Assembly: GCA_945895375.1 (NCBI GenBank)
Contig: CAMDEE010000006.1
Coordinates: forward strand, 1-64,000
Source: Auritidibacter sp. Marseille-P8566
GTDB taxonomy: Bacteria; Actinomycetota; Actinomycetes; Actinomycetales; Microbacteriaceae
DNA: 64,000 nucleotides
Direction of reading: 5' to 3'
The translations under genes were made by a program, and so were the position numbers. Below the pieces are notes generated by a model. It searched no databases. It saw only the letters and a program-made list of their open reading frames with translations, and had not been told where the DNA came from. Positions 50,774 through 61,400 of the stretch are shown piece after piece (position 1 is the stretch's first letter; every line of letters starts with the position of its first letter).

Positions 50774-52298
50774 CTACCATTTAGATGTGCTCACACTTTT
50801 TCAAAGATTTAGCCTTAGCCCTAGAAGGCTCTACCAAATAGAGTCTTGGGGTCCACTGGTCATAATCTTCCTAGCCTTGGCGCTTAGGCTCTATAACCTT
50901 GGCTATCCGCAGAGTTTGAACTTTGATGAGACCTATTACGTCAAAGATGCCTACGCTTTACTAAACGGTGGCTACGAGCGTGAATGGTCTTCAACTGCCG
51001 ATGACAGATTTGCAGCTGGTAATCCAGAAGGGTTACTAGGTAGTCCTTCTTTTGTAGTTCACCCACCACTTGGTAAATGGCTCATTGGTTTAGGCATGCT
51101 GATCTTTGGGGCAGGTTCTCCTTTTGGTTGGCGCATTGTTGTTGCTCTATTGGGTGTAGCAACTGTGTGGCTAACCATGAAGGCAGCCAGATTGATTTTC
51201 CATTCCAAGATCTGGGCCTTGGTAGCTGGCTTCCTAATGGCTATCGATGGAGTTGGCATTGTTTTATCTAGAGCAGCACTGCTAGATCAAATACTGGGAT
51301 TCTTTGTGATTCTGGCATTCGTGCTTCTGCTCAAAGATCGCAAGCAGGTTCGACTGCAGAGCTGGAATAGACCATGGCTAGTAGCCATGGGTGTTGCTCT
51401 TGGTTTAGCGACAGCCGTGAAATGGTCAGGGCTGTATTTCATTGCGGTCTTTGGTTTATACATTGTGGTGAGTGAAGCTCACCTAAACTTCAGAGTTCAA
51501 AAAAATGTTGAAGCGAAGCTAGAAAGCACTCTGCCTAAATCATTTTGGATAGTTCCATCAATTACTCAAGCAGTTAGAAACGGTGTGCTGGTAGTTGTTC
51601 CTGCCTTCTTTGTTTACCTGTTTAGTTGGACTGGCTGGTTGTTATCTAAAGATGCTTGGAGTCGTAACTGGGCAGATCAGGCTGGCAATGCTCTTACTGG
51701 TTTCTTCGCTTGGATTCCAACTCCCCTGCAATCTCTGTGGCACTATCACACAGAGATTTATAACTTCCATATCAACCTGACTGCATCTCATGTGTATGCC
51801 TCCCCTGCATACACCTGGTTATTCATGCTCAGACCAACAGCTTTCTTCTGGGAAGACCAAGACTCTGGTTGTCTTTTTGACACAGCTAGTTCTGACTGTG
51901 TTTCTGCAATCACTGCTTTAGGTAATCCGATTATCTGGTGGGGCGCTGTTTTAGCTTTGAGTGTTTTGATTGCTTCATGGTTTAGAACTAGGGATAAGAC
52001 CATTGTGCTTTTGGCTACTGGATTATTAGCCGGATATGTTCCTTGGCTATTACTCCCAAATAGAACCATGTTTGAGTTTTATGTAATTTCCTTCTCACCT
52101 TGGATCATGCTAATTCTGGTAGCAGGGCTTAGGGCTTGGTTCCAGAACTCTGCAAAGCCTAAAACTGCTGCTCACTGGATTGCTGGCTACCTGAGCATTG
52201 CAGCCCTGACTAGCGCTTTCTTCTATCCAATCTGGACTGGAATGTGGATTAGCTATGACTTCTGGCGGCTCCACATGTGGCTACCCTCTTGGATTTAG
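50751..52298 (+). CDS. dolichyl-phosphate-mannose-protein mannosyltransferase family (PMT)
   Basis: ALRLYNLGYPQSLNFDETYYVKDAYALLNGGYE...FVVHPPLGKWLIGLGMLIFG...C-term FWRLHMWLPSWI. Confidence 0.92.
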   Translation: MSTLHSRNYHLDVLTLFQRFSLSPRRLYQIESWGPLVIIFLALALRLYNLGYPQSLNFDETYYVKDAYALLNGGYEREWSSTADDRFAAGNPEGLLGSPSFVVHPPLGKWLIGLGMLIFGAGSPFGWRIVVALLGVATVWLTMKAARLIFHSKIWALVAGFLMAIDGVGIVLSRAALLDQILGFFVILAFVLLLKDRKQVRLQSWNRPWLVAMGVALGLATAVKWSGLYFIAVFGLYIVVSEAHLNFRVQKNVEAKLESTLPKSFWIVPSITQAVRNGVLVVVPAFFVYLFSWTGWLLSKDAWSRNWADQAGNALTGFFAWIPTPLQSLWHYHTEIYNFHINLTASHVYASPAYTWLFMLRPTAFFWEDQDSGCLFDTASSDCVSAITALGNPIIWWGAVLALSVLIASWFRTRDKTIVLLATGLLAGYVPWLLLPNRTMFEFYVISFSPWIMLILVAGLRAWFQNSAKPKTAAHWIAGYLSIAALTSAFFYPIWTGMWISYDFWRLHMWLPSWI

Positions 52299-52340
52299 CC
52301 TAAAAAGGCAACTATCAGTGGCCTCGGTTAGGCTTGACGG

Positions 52341-53522
52341 ATGCGCACTTATGCAGAACTTTTCAAAAACCCCGGAGTAGCGTCAGTCCTATTTGCTCAA
52401 CTACTAGCCCGTTTCCCTTTCGGAATGCAGACAATTACCTTTGCAATCCACCTAGAGCACATCTTTGGTAACTACACCGTTGCAGGTTTAGCTATTGCCG
52501 CATCAACCGTTGGAGCAGCTTTCTCTGCCCCGATACTGGGTCGACTAGTAGCCCTCTATGGCATCAAGGTAATCGTGATCAGCTGCTCCTTGATTTCACC
52601 GATTGGTTTCTTACTATTAGCCTTTGCTCCACTGACTGAAGGCCAGGCAATTCTTACAGCGCTAGCACTAGGTCTGTTTGTTCCACCAATTCAGCCTGCT
52701 GCCAGAGCTGTTTACCCAACCCTGGTGAAATCTGAATCAGTGAGAAATAACTTGTTTTCTGTGGATGCAATCCTTCAGGAAGTGATTTGGATTGTTGGTC
52801 CTGTTCTAACCACAATCCTTATTGCGACAACTAACACTGTTGTTCCATTGGTTGTCATGGTGTTTGTTCAAATAATTGGTGGTCTCTGGTTTGCTCTGCT
52901 ACCTCAGGTGCAAGGAGCTCCTATTCCTAGGTCAAAGAAGAAGATGGGTAGCGTTCTTCGCACACCACTTGTACGAATCATGATTGTTGTGAACCTTTTG
53001 TTCGTCGGTTCATTCTCTGCTTTGGAAATCGGAGCCGTAGCAGCTGTTGGTGAAGCTGGCGCAGGATTTGTTCTAGCCATGCTTTCCATTGGATCTGTAG
53101 TTGGCGCTCTTGTCTTTGGACACAGAGCGAGATCACCTATGGCTCTAACCAAGCAACTTGGTGTTGTTCTAATCGGTGACCTACTAATCTTCTTCAACGC
53201 TAAAGATCCACTATGGCTGGGTATTTGTCTGTTTATATCAGGTATCGGTGTTGCTCTAGCCTTTGCAACAATGAGTGCAATTATCGCTAAGTCAATCCCG
53301 TTAGATGACACTCCTGAGGTTTATGGCTGGATAGGTAGCGGACAGAACATCGGTTATGGATTAGGCGCTGCCCTTGCTGGAGTATTAGTCGACAACCTTT
53401 CAAGTACGGCATCATTCGCCTTCGCTTCAGGATTAGATGGTCTAGCCATGCTGGTTGCCTTTGCAGCGGTAGCAATAACACCTAGTCTTTTGGACAGCAA
53501 AGCAGAAAAGAAAGTCAAGTAA
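52341..53522 (+). CDS. MFS transporter
   Basis: 393 aa, about 12 hydrophobic helices. Confidence 0.85.
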   Translation: MRTYAELFKNPGVASVLFAQLLARFPFGMQTITFAIHLEHIFGNYTVAGLAIAASTVGAAFSAPILGRLVALYGIKVIVISCSLISPIGFLLLAFAPLTEGQAILTALALGLFVPPIQPAARAVYPTLVKSESVRNNLFSVDAILQEVIWIVGPVLTTILIATTNTVVPLVVMVFVQIIGGLWFALLPQVQGAPIPRSKKKMGSVLRTPLVRIMIVVNLLFVGSFSALEIGAVAAVGEAGAGFVLAMLSIGSVVGALVFGHRARSPMALTKQLGVVLIGDLLIFFNAKDPLWLGICLFISGIGVALAFATMSAIIAKSIPLDDTPEVYGWIGSGQNIGYGLGAALAGVLVDNLSSTASFAFASGLDGLAMLVAFAAVAITPSLLDSKAEKKVK

Positions 53523-53803
53523 TGTACACATACGCAGTTACCTATACCTTCAGTGCAGAGCCTAAAGAAGTTCAACAGATCAGACCTATCCACCGTGAGT
53601 GGTTAGCCATTCAATTAGCTGAGGGAAACCTTCTAGCCAGCGGGCCAATGGTCGATAGGCCTGCAGCGTTACTTATATTTAAGGCAGGTTCTATTGAAGA
53701 GCTGAACACTCTTTTAGACCAAGACCCTTATGAAATTGCCGGAGTTATCGGTGAGCGCACTATTGAGGCGTGGAACCCCGTCTTCGGCCCATTCAGTAGT
53801 TAG
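53522..53803 (+). CDS. YciI-like protein
   Basis: RPIHREWLAIQLAEGNLLASGPMVDRPAALLIFKAGSIEELNTLLDQDPY. Confidence 0.88.
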   Translation: MYTYAVTYTFSAEPKEVQQIRPIHREWLAIQLAEGNLLASGPMVDRPAALLIFKAGSIEELNTLLDQDPYEIAGVIGERTIEAWNPVFGPFSS

Positions 53804-53811
53804 GAGCAGTT

Positions 53812-54708
53812 ATGCGAGTTCTCATCTCAGGAGCGAGTGGACTAGTTGGAACAGAACTACAAAAACAACTCTTAGCCCTTGGTCACACACCAGTTGTCTT
53901 AGTTCGAGACCAAGTTACTAAAGCGAACCAGGTGCACTGGAATCCAACTACAGGTGAGTTAGATCACACTGTCATGGAAAGCATTGACGCTGTTGTAAAC
54001 ATGGCGGGAGCTACCACCGGCAAACTTCCTTGGACTAAGAATTATAAAAAAGAACTCGTAAACTCCAGACTCGACTCAACTAGAACTCTTGTTAAAGCCA
54101 TGGTCAAGGCAACAAAGAAACCAAAGGTGTTTGTCAGCGGTTCTGCTTCTGGCTTCTATGGTGACACTGCCGATGTGTTACTGAATGAAACCGCTCCTCG
54201 TGGAGCTGGTTTTCTGGCAGACCTTGCTGTTGCTTGGGAACGTGAAGCAATGAAGGCACCATCGGGAATTCGTGTAGTGCTTGCTAGAACAACGATGGTG
54301 CTATCTAGAAAAAAGGGTGCTCTTGGTAGATTGCTTCCAATTCTTCGAGCAGGTGTTGGTGGAAAGCTTGGTAATGGTAAGCAGTGGTGGGCTTGGATTT
54401 CACTTCCAGATCAAGCGCGTGCAATCATTCATTTGATCAACACAGGCTCAGCAAGTGGTCCATACAACCTAACCGCTCCTGAGCCAGCTACCTGCGAAAC
54501 GCTAATCATGCAGTTGGGTAAATCACTCAATAAGCCAACTCTTATTCCTGTTCCTGCTTTTGCGTTGAAGCTAGCCTTCTGGGAAGGTGCTCAAGAGTTA
54601 CTGCTTTGTAGTCAGAAGATGAGCGCGGACAGATTGCTTGCAACCGGATTTATCTTTGAACACCCAACACTAAAAAGTGCCTGCGATTGGGTTGCTGCTA
54701 AGTCCTAA
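53812..54708 (+). CDS. TIGR01777-type NAD-dependent epimerase
   Basis: VLISGASGLVGTELQKQLLALGH...DAVVNMAGA...SGSASGFYGDTADVLLNETAPRGAGFLADLAVAWE. Confidence 0.9.
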   Translation: MRVLISGASGLVGTELQKQLLALGHTPVVLVRDQVTKANQVHWNPTTGELDHTVMESIDAVVNMAGATTGKLPWTKNYKKELVNSRLDSTRTLVKAMVKATKKPKVFVSGSASGFYGDTADVLLNETAPRGAGFLADLAVAWEREAMKAPSGIRVVLARTTMVLSRKKGALGRLLPILRAGVGGKLGNGKQWWAWISLPDQARAIIHLINTGSASGPYNLTAPEPATCETLIMQLGKSLNKPTLIPVPAFALKLAFWEGAQELLLCSQKMSADRLLATGFIFEHPTLKSACDWVAAKS

Positions 54709-55822
54709 TCGACTTCATAAATTGGTAAGAAGAAGCCGCAATAAGGGTTCCTGCTATGCCGCCAACAATCAGTGGCAGTGTGATGTCCACTCGACCAATA
54801 AATCCACCAACCAAGCCACCGATAGGCATTAGGCCCCAAACGATGGTTCTTCTGGTGCCATGGATACGACCAAAGATTTCATTAGGGATCATGGCGTGAT
54901 AGGTAGACATCAAAAGGATGTTCCACTGGGCAATAAAGAGCCCGTGAACAAAGCTTGCAATTAGATACCAGGTTATGTTTGGAGCAAGGCCACCAACTAA
55001 CAGCGAAAAGGAGGATAGAGGCAAGCTGATGGCTAGCGTCTGGGCCCTGCCAAAGCGAGCAGAAAGCTTAGGTGAGAGGAATGCTCCAAATAGCGCTCCT
55101 AGGGCAAGGGGAATCATTACTAAGCCGTATTCGACTTCTTTGACCTTGAGGTGATCTAGCAGGAATAGCACAAGAGTTGCCTGGCCAATTGCGTAACAGA
55201 AGCCGACCGCTCCTGTTGTCATCACCAATCTAAAAAGCACCTTGTGTTGCCATAGATAAACGAGGCCCTCTTTGATCTCCGTCTTCAACGGAGCACGTTT
55301 AGGAGCATCTGCTGCTCTAGGAGGCTGCATGGAGTTAGAAGGAATCGTACTAATGAGAATCATCGCTGCAACATAGCAAGCAGCTAGCCCTAAGAAAGGT
55401 GAATAAGCAGCGCTAACGAAGATGACCGCCCCTAGAGGGATACCAATGAAGCTCTGCATTATGGTGTCAGCGATTTGAAGCCTGGAGTTGCCTCGCTCTA
55501 GCTGACTGCCTTTTAGAAGAGATGGGATTGTGGACTGAGTGGCAGTGTCATAGACCACCTCAGAGATGCCGAAGATGAAAGTCAAGATCATTAGGGCAAC
55601 CAGGTTCATTTGACCAGAGATGATTAGCGAAGCCAAGGCTATTCCGATACCGACACGGGTTGCCTGAACAAAGATCATCGAAAGTCTTCTATTGACCCTG
55701 TCCAACAGAGCTCCAAGCGGAATGGCGGCCATTGCCAATCCGTCAGCAAACTTACTAATCATTGCTGCCGACCAAATCTTGTTGAAAGTTGTCCCTAAAC
55801 TCTCATTTGATTTATCTGACAC
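54698..55822 (-). CDS. MFS transporter, apparently missing an early TM segment
   Basis: WSAAMISKFADGLAMAAIPLGALLDRVNRRLSMIFVQATR; expected TM between ADGLAMAAIPL and GALLDRVNRR absent. Confidence 0.75.
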   Translation of the reverse strand: MSDKSNESLGTTFNKIWSAAMISKFADGLAMAAIPLGALLDRVNRRLSMIFVQATRVGIGIALASLIISGQMNLVALMILTFIFGISEVVYDTATQSTIPSLLKGSQLERGNSRLQIADTIMQSFIGIPLGAVIFVSAAYSPFLGLAACYVAAMILISTIPSNSMQPPRAADAPKRAPLKTEIKEGLVYLWQHKVLFRLVMTTGAVGFCYAIGQATLVLFLLDHLKVKEVEYGLVMIPLALGALFGAFLSPKLSARFGRAQTLAISLPLSSFSLLVGGLAPNITWYLIASFVHGLFIAQWNILLMSTYHAMIPNEIFGRIHGTRRTIVWGLMPIGGLVGGFIGRVDITLPLIVGGIAGTLIAASSYQFMKSIRT

Positions 55823-55848
55823 TTTGCTCCTTCGCGCTTGATAAGCCT

Positions 55849-55884
55849 AGCGAAAAAAGAAAAACCCCAGTCTTTCGACTGGGG
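55849..55884 (-). terminator. Rho-independent terminator of H1-like gene
   Basis: CCCCAGTC-TTTC-GACTGGGG stem (55865-55884) with A-rich tract gaaaaaagaaaaa on + strand, i.e. U tract on minus transcript. Confidence 0.85.
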
Positions 55885-55904
55885 CCTCTCTTTGAAAAAA
55901 GAAT

Positions 55905-56531
55905 TTACTTCTTCTTTGCAGCCTTCTTTGCTGGAGCCTTCTTTGCAACAGCCTTCTTAGGTGCAGCCTTCTTCGCTGGAGCCTTCTTTGCAACTGCCTT
56001 CTTAGGTGCTGCCTTCTTGACTACCTTCTTAGCAACTGCCTTCTTAGCTGGAGCCTTCTTTGCAACTGCCTTCTTAGGAGCTGCCTTCTTCGCTACAGTC
56101 TTCTTTGCAACTGCCTTCTTAGGTGCAGCCTTCTTAGCTACAGTCTTCTTTGCAACTGCCTTCTTAGGTGCAGCCTTCTTTGCTACTGCCTTCTTTGCAG
56201 CAGGCTTCTTAGCCACTGCCTTCTTTGCTGTTGTTGCCATTTGTTTCGCTCCTTTGTTTGCGGCCTTTTCGACCTTTGCAGTGATCGCAGGTGTTGCTTT
56301 AGCAGCTTTCACTACAGCCTTGTTGATCGCCTTAGATGCTTTTGCAGTTATTTCAGGTGTGGCCTTTTCAATTGCCTTCGCTGCTTTAACTACGCCTCGT
56401 CTAGCGTCTTCTTTGACGTCATCGATTTTGTCGTCTAACTTGTCGACAGCTTCTTTGACTTCTTGCTTGATTTCCTTAACGGCGTTCTTACGAGCACGTC
56501 CGCCTTTTACCAGGTCATCTAGTAATCCCAT
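55905..56531 (-). CDS. histone H1-like Lys/Ala/Pro-rich repeat protein
   Basis: Acidic/basic amphipathic N-term then ([15 protein letters not shown])n repeats; high-lysine C-tail. Confidence 0.88.
   Translation of the reverse strand: MGLLDDLVKGGRARKNAVKEIKQEVKEAVDKLDDKIDDVKEDARRGVVKAAKAIEKATPEITAKASKAINKAVVKAAKATPAITAKVEKAANKGAKQMATTAKKAVAKKPAAKKAVAKKAAPKKAVAKKTVAKKAAPKKAVAKKTVAKKAAPKKAVAKKAPAKKAVAKKVVKKAAPKKAVAKKAPAKKAAPKKAVAKKAPAKKAAKKK
55910..56220 (-). repeat. in-frame degenerate tandem repeats encoding [12 protein letters not shown] units
   Basis: Repeated tgccttcttaggtgcagccttcttngctacagtcttctttgcaac-type units on + strand. Confidence 0.9.
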
Positions 56532-56632
56532 TTACAACATCCTTACTTTGGGGTCTCTTAAAGATTAGTGGCATTTATTACACAGATGCAGACAAATTGG
56601 TGTTTATTTTTTAGCGAGTTTTGTAAATATTT

Positions 56633-57052
56633 TTATCCGTTTGAGCGACGTCTTTCAAGAATTTCATCTAGAGTTTCCGAGCTTAGTTTTTCTTTAACTT
56701 CACGAGCTTGATCTAGCTCTCGAACTTCTGCCCACTGCACGTTCTCAATTTTTCCAAGTCTGGCTGAAAGAGGGTCTGGCAAACGATTCACTTCTACTTT
56801 TGCAGCAGGCTGAACCAGAGTTTCTTCTTGTTTCGCAATACCCTCTACATCGGCTTGAAACCAAGGGTTTTGCTGGGTTCTAACCTGAATTTTTGGAGCA
56901 TTTGCTGCTTTAGTTGGCAGTTGAACGCGCTCAACTCTTTTTCTTCGCTTAGTTAGATCACCTAAACCACTTTTTCCGGAAGGTGTCATGAAACCTAACC
57001 AAAGCACAGCGATAACTAATAGAAGTAGTCCGCCTGTGCCTGTGATTTCCAT
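56633..57052 (-). CDS. small membrane-anchored hypothetical protein
   Basis: 139 aa; N-terminal TM then basic/hydrophilic region. Confidence 0.65.
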   Translation of the reverse strand: MEITGTGGLLLLVIAVLWLGFMTPSGKSGLGDLTKRRKRVERVQLPTKAANAPKIQVRTQQNPWFQADVEGIAKQEETLVQPAAKVEVNRLPDPLSARLGKIENVQWAEVRELDQAREVKEKLSSETLDEILERRRSNG

Positions 57053-57133
57053 AGTTCAAGACTATATATCTCTTGTTATTTTCCTTGGCAAGTTAAATAT
57101 TGCTCTCGGCGTGTCTAAATTGGTAATTTTTCG

Positions 57134-57745
57134 TTACTTTTCGAAATCGTATTTGATTTTTGGCACTGCGCGCCTGAGCCATCGATTGAGAACTCCGTCA
57201 GGAACTTCCTCAGCTGTCAGCGCAAAGACATAGTGATCACGCCAAGCATTATTGATGTGGATGTAATTCTTCTTGAGTCCCTCGTATCGTAGCCCTAGCT
57301 TTTGAACAACCCGAATGCTTGCTCCGTTTTCTGGGCGGATGTCAATCTCTACTCTGTGTAAACCAACAACCTTGTATGCATAGTCCATAGCTAACGCAAC
57401 AGCTGTTGGAGTAATGGAGTTACCTGCAACCTCAGGAATTATCCAGTAGCCAATCACGCATGAAGAAACGGATCCGTGCAAGATGTTCGCAACGTTTAGT
57501 TGTCCAACTACCTCACCTTTGTAAAGAATTAGGAATGGAAGCCCTTCATCATTCTCTAGTTGTCTAAGCAATCCCCTCACTTGAGCTTTGAAATCAAATG
57601 AAGTTGGGCCATTAGGGTTAGTTGCTTCCCAGGGCTTTAGCCAAGGTCGATTAGAAACGACCAGTCGCTCTAGTGTCTTAGCATCACGGGCTTTGATGAT
57701 GCGTAAAGATATCTCACCGTGGGTAAGGACAAAAGAGTTGTTCAT
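57134..57745 (-). CDS. GNAT N-acetyltransferase (RimJ/RimL type)
   Basis: VLTHGEISLRIIKARDAKTLERLVVSNRPWLKPWEAT...GYWIIPEVAGNSITPTAVALAMDYAYKVVGLHRVEIDIRPENGASIRVVQKLGLRYEG; start 57745. Confidence 0.9.
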   Translation of the reverse strand: MNNSFVLTHGEISLRIIKARDAKTLERLVVSNRPWLKPWEATNPNGPTSFDFKAQVRGLLRQLENDEGLPFLILYKGEVVGQLNVANILHGSVSSCVIGYWIIPEVAGNSITPTAVALAMDYAYKVVGLHRVEIDIRPENGASIRVVQKLGLRYEGLKKNYIHINNAWRDHYVFALTAEEVPDGVLNRWLRRAVPKIKYDFEK

Positions 57746-57763
57746 GGTGGCAAGATTAGTGGC

Positions 57764-58273
57764 ATGAACGAAATCTCGCTTGCTAAAGCAACTATTCGCA
57801 AGCAAATTCTCAACCTTCGGCAATCAGGTAACCAGTCAAACCAAGCCCTCCTAGATAATCTCTTAGCTGTTGTGAAAACGCACAACCCTAAGCGTGTTGC
57901 CACATACATCTCTTACCCAACAGAACCTGACACTAAAGCCTTTATCCAAACCCTGCTCTCTGAGGGAATGACTGTTCTGGTCCCTGAGACTCTTGAAGAT
58001 GGCAAATTGATGTGGCATGAGATTCTGGAGACCGAAGAGGTATCTCTAGCCGCTGGCGATCTGATGTTTGTTCCAGCTCTTGCTGTTGATGAGTTCGGTA
58101 ACAGGCTAGGTCGAGGCAAGGGTTATTTCGATAGAGAGATCTCTTCACTTAGTGATGTCTTGGTTTATGCGGTGGTGTTTGAAAGTGAGGTCTTAGATGC
58201 TGTCCCTGTTGAAGACCATGACCAAAGAGTTGACGGTGTGGTAACCCAAGAGCACATTCGCAAAATAAACTAG
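57764..58273 (+). CDS. 5-formyltetrahydrofolate cyclo-ligase
   Basis: SLAKATIRKQILNLR...VPALAVDEFGNRLGRGKGYFDREI; start 57764. Confidence 0.92.
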   Translation: MNEISLAKATIRKQILNLRQSGNQSNQALLDNLLAVVKTHNPKRVATYISYPTEPDTKAFIQTLLSEGMTVLVPETLEDGKLMWHEILETEEVSLAAGDLMFVPALAVDEFGNRLGRGKGYFDREISSLSDVLVYAVVFESEVLDAVPVEDHDQRVDGVVTQEHIRKIN

Positions 58274-58277
58274 AGCA

Positions 58278-58478
58278 ATGCCCACCTATTCATACAAGTG
58301 CACCAAATGTGCTCACGAATTCGATGTTCAACAGTCGATTACCGATGACGCCATTGCCAGCTGCCCTGAGTGTGAGGGTAAAGTGCAGAAAATGTTTGGC
58401 AAGGTAGGGGTAACCTTCAAGGGAACTGGCTTCTATATAACAGACAGTAAGCCTGCTCCGCCTAAGAAAGAAAACTAA
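58278..58478 (+). CDS. FmdB family zinc ribbon protein
   Basis: MPTYSYKCTKCAHEFDVQQSITDDAIASCPECEGKVQKMF. Confidence 0.93.
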   Translation: MPTYSYKCTKCAHEFDVQQSITDDAIASCPECEGKVQKMFGKVGVTFKGTGFYITDSKPAPPKKEN

Positions 58479-61400
58479 TTAGCCCCAGTGTGGTGGCTTA
58501 TCGTTTCTTAGACGATCATCGTTAGAAGTATTTGAATCTCCCCACGCAGCATCGGTATCTTCATGAACCCGAGGAACAGCCTGGGTGTTCAACATTGTTG
58601 GAGTAATCTCCACTCCTAAACGAACAGCAATTCTTTCCGCTACTGCCTGAGGATCACTAAAGACTTCGAATGAATAAACCCTTTGATAGCCCCAACCTAG
58701 AGATCTAAGTAGAGCTGGTCTCAATCTGATTCGCTCGGTAACTGTCAGGTCTGAGTTAGCCCAGTCTGGTTCAACAATTAGTGATTGATTACCAAAAGAT
58801 GCCACCAGAGGAATTCTTTCTCCGAAGCCCTCAACGACTCTGATACCAAAGCGCTTGAGTCTTCTTGATAGGTCAGCGAGCATTGGATCTGAATCAAAGG
58901 TGTCGGTTTCGACGGAGTCGTTATAGATAGGTCTTAGAAGTGTTGTCAGGTAAGCGGTAGCACCTTCAGGTCCTAGTTCTGGTAAGTCATAGGCACTGAA
59001 GCAACTCACGATAGTCAGGGAGTATCTGGCACTAACTAGCATGTTGGCAAGCCATCTTCTAGCCTCAGGTTCATTCAATAAACCAAAGTGTGAAAGGAGC
59101 TTGCCCTGGGCTGTTCTTCCAAAGCCAATAGTAAATATGATGCGATCAGCCAAGCGGTGATTCAGATCAGCAAGGGTTGTGATTTCAAACTTTTCACGAC
59201 CGTGCTTCTCGAAATACTCCATTAGATCTGGTCTTGATTCAAGAGCTTCCTGCAGGGCTATGTCTAGGTTCTCAACATGGACAGCACTAGCACTAACTAC
59301 CAATAGGGATTCATCTGGTGAGTGCTTGACGTGGTCAAGGATTAGTTCAATGACCTTCTCAACCTCAGCAACCGGAGACTCGGTGCTAGCAGTCTTGTTA
59401 CCTAGAGTTCTGTTCTCACCATTGACAATTACAAGATCCAGTGCTGACTTACCATCGAACTCATTAGCGGTTGGTTCAACCTCAAGCCTTCCTTGGTAGA
59501 ACTCTTTGTTGATTAGTTGGCTAAAGAGCTGCCCCTTTAGGCGGTATGAACGCTTGAGGACTTCACGGCCAAAGATAGAACTAATCACTTCAAATGAACT
59601 TGGGGCCTCAGGAGCTTTGGCCTTGAGAGATAGCTGCCATTCCACTTCAAAGCCGTTAGGTTCAGAAATCATTGGATCGCCAAAAGCAATGAACTGTTTC
59701 GCTCTCATAAGCCCTGATAGGTTCTCAGCAATAGTTGTTCCACAGGCATCCATGATGATTACTGCATCAAAGACCTTCTCTTGGAGTAATTCAACTGGCA
59801 ACTCATAAGGACTGGAGGCAACGTGGGAGGCAAGGCTAGGCCAAAGTTTTCTCGCGTGCTTGGTCATTAGGGGAAGTGAAGAGACTCTTTCTTTTAAAAC
59901 TGTTCTGATGGCTTCGAGTTCCTGAGGTAGTTCTTGCCCTAACTGATTCCAGCGTCTTGCAGTTCTGTGTGATATCTCTTTACGAGATTCAATCATTAGA
60001 CGCTGATCAGCCATCACGAACTTGGTTTCAAGATCGGCAAGTAGTTCTGGTGTGTATGAGGTGAAGGCGTTATCCCCCACAAGTAAATACTCAAGAGCTG
60101 AAAGCCACCAGCACTGATCAAACTCAGCAATTAAGGATTCATTTCGAGCACCATTGGTAGCAAGAGATCGAACCAAGGAACTTAGCCCTGCATCCTGGAC
60201 TCTATTACGAAGATCGTTCTTAGCAACCAGGTTGTCAAGTGGAGCAGTCTCTGTTGCGAGTGCTCTTAGCTTTTTGCTTAGTTCGCTGATTGGTAACTCA
60301 ATCAGGTTAGGACGATCTGGGTTCTGGTCTAGGTGCGAGTCAAGTTTGATGAGGTCAGCAACCAGTGATTGGTAAATGACCTGAGCATCGTCTAGACCAA
60401 GTGGAACATTAGGCAGGATTGCTTGAGTGCAGAGCGCTTTCCACTGGGTAGCCTGCTCCTCTATCTGAAGAAGGGCTACGTGTAGATCATTTACTGAAAC
60501 TCCAACGCGGACATACTCTTTAGCGTGCTTACTTAGAGCACGTCTAGTCTTTCCAGACATACCGTTCTTCTCACGGCGAGGGCTGGTAGCGGTAATCAAA
60601 TCAGTTAGCGGTCTATCAAAGACATCTGGGCGGAACCTATCCAGGGTTCCTCTGATGCTGATTAGAAGCCTTAGATATTCTCCCCACTGAGCCACATTCA
60701 CTGCATCTGGGAAATGAACCTGCTTAGAGATATCGTCAAGTCTTTGGCCAAATGAAGGAAGAACATCATCGGCTAGACGACTAGCTAGCGATAAGACCCT
60801 TGGGACTTCGGCTGGATCTTCGAATCTGGAATTAGCCCAAGGGCTTGACTGTACTGAAAGTTCAAACTCCCCTAGATCAACTGCTTCATGCAATAAGGCG
60901 ATGGCAGCAGTTCGGTTTCTAGTTTCAAATAGTGCAGAGCCCTGGATACGAGCATTGGTTTTTGGAGGCTTTGGTAGTGCACTTAGCTCAGCTAGTTTCT
61001 CTAGGGCATCAGAGATGCTGATGCCAAGAACTGGGTGCTTGACGCTAAGTGAGTCTTGGTATTCGGCAAGTTTTTCTGCAGCAAAGCTTCTTCCTTGATG
61101 AGCTTCTTTCAGATTGGCTGGAGTCGATTTCTCATAACGAGAAATAGCACTGACCACATCTAACCAAGCAGAGTACGAGCGCACCATCAGACCACTCAGT
61201 CCTGCCTGAGTGAGTCTTGCTGATAGCTCGTTGATGGTCTGTCGACGTGGAGCAATTACTAGAGCACGTTTACCTTCTGCTGAGAAAGCAGCCAAGATGT
61301 TAGCTACGGTTTGGGTATAACCAGTACCAGGCAAAACTTCAACAGCAAAAGAATCTCCTGCTACTGCTCTCTTGATGATCTTGGCCTGGTTTGAATCAGC

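Noticed and set aside
50751-50795. Inverted TGAGCACA / TGTGCTCA at the divergent rsmI-PMT starts
   Set aside because: Explained by both genes using similar first codons (GTG CTC ...); too short to claim as an operator.
55789-56568. 259-aa + strand ORF with [13 protein letters not shown] repeats
   Set aside because: Mirror translation of the Lys/Ala repeat gene on the minus strand; terminator and SDs support only the minus strand gene.
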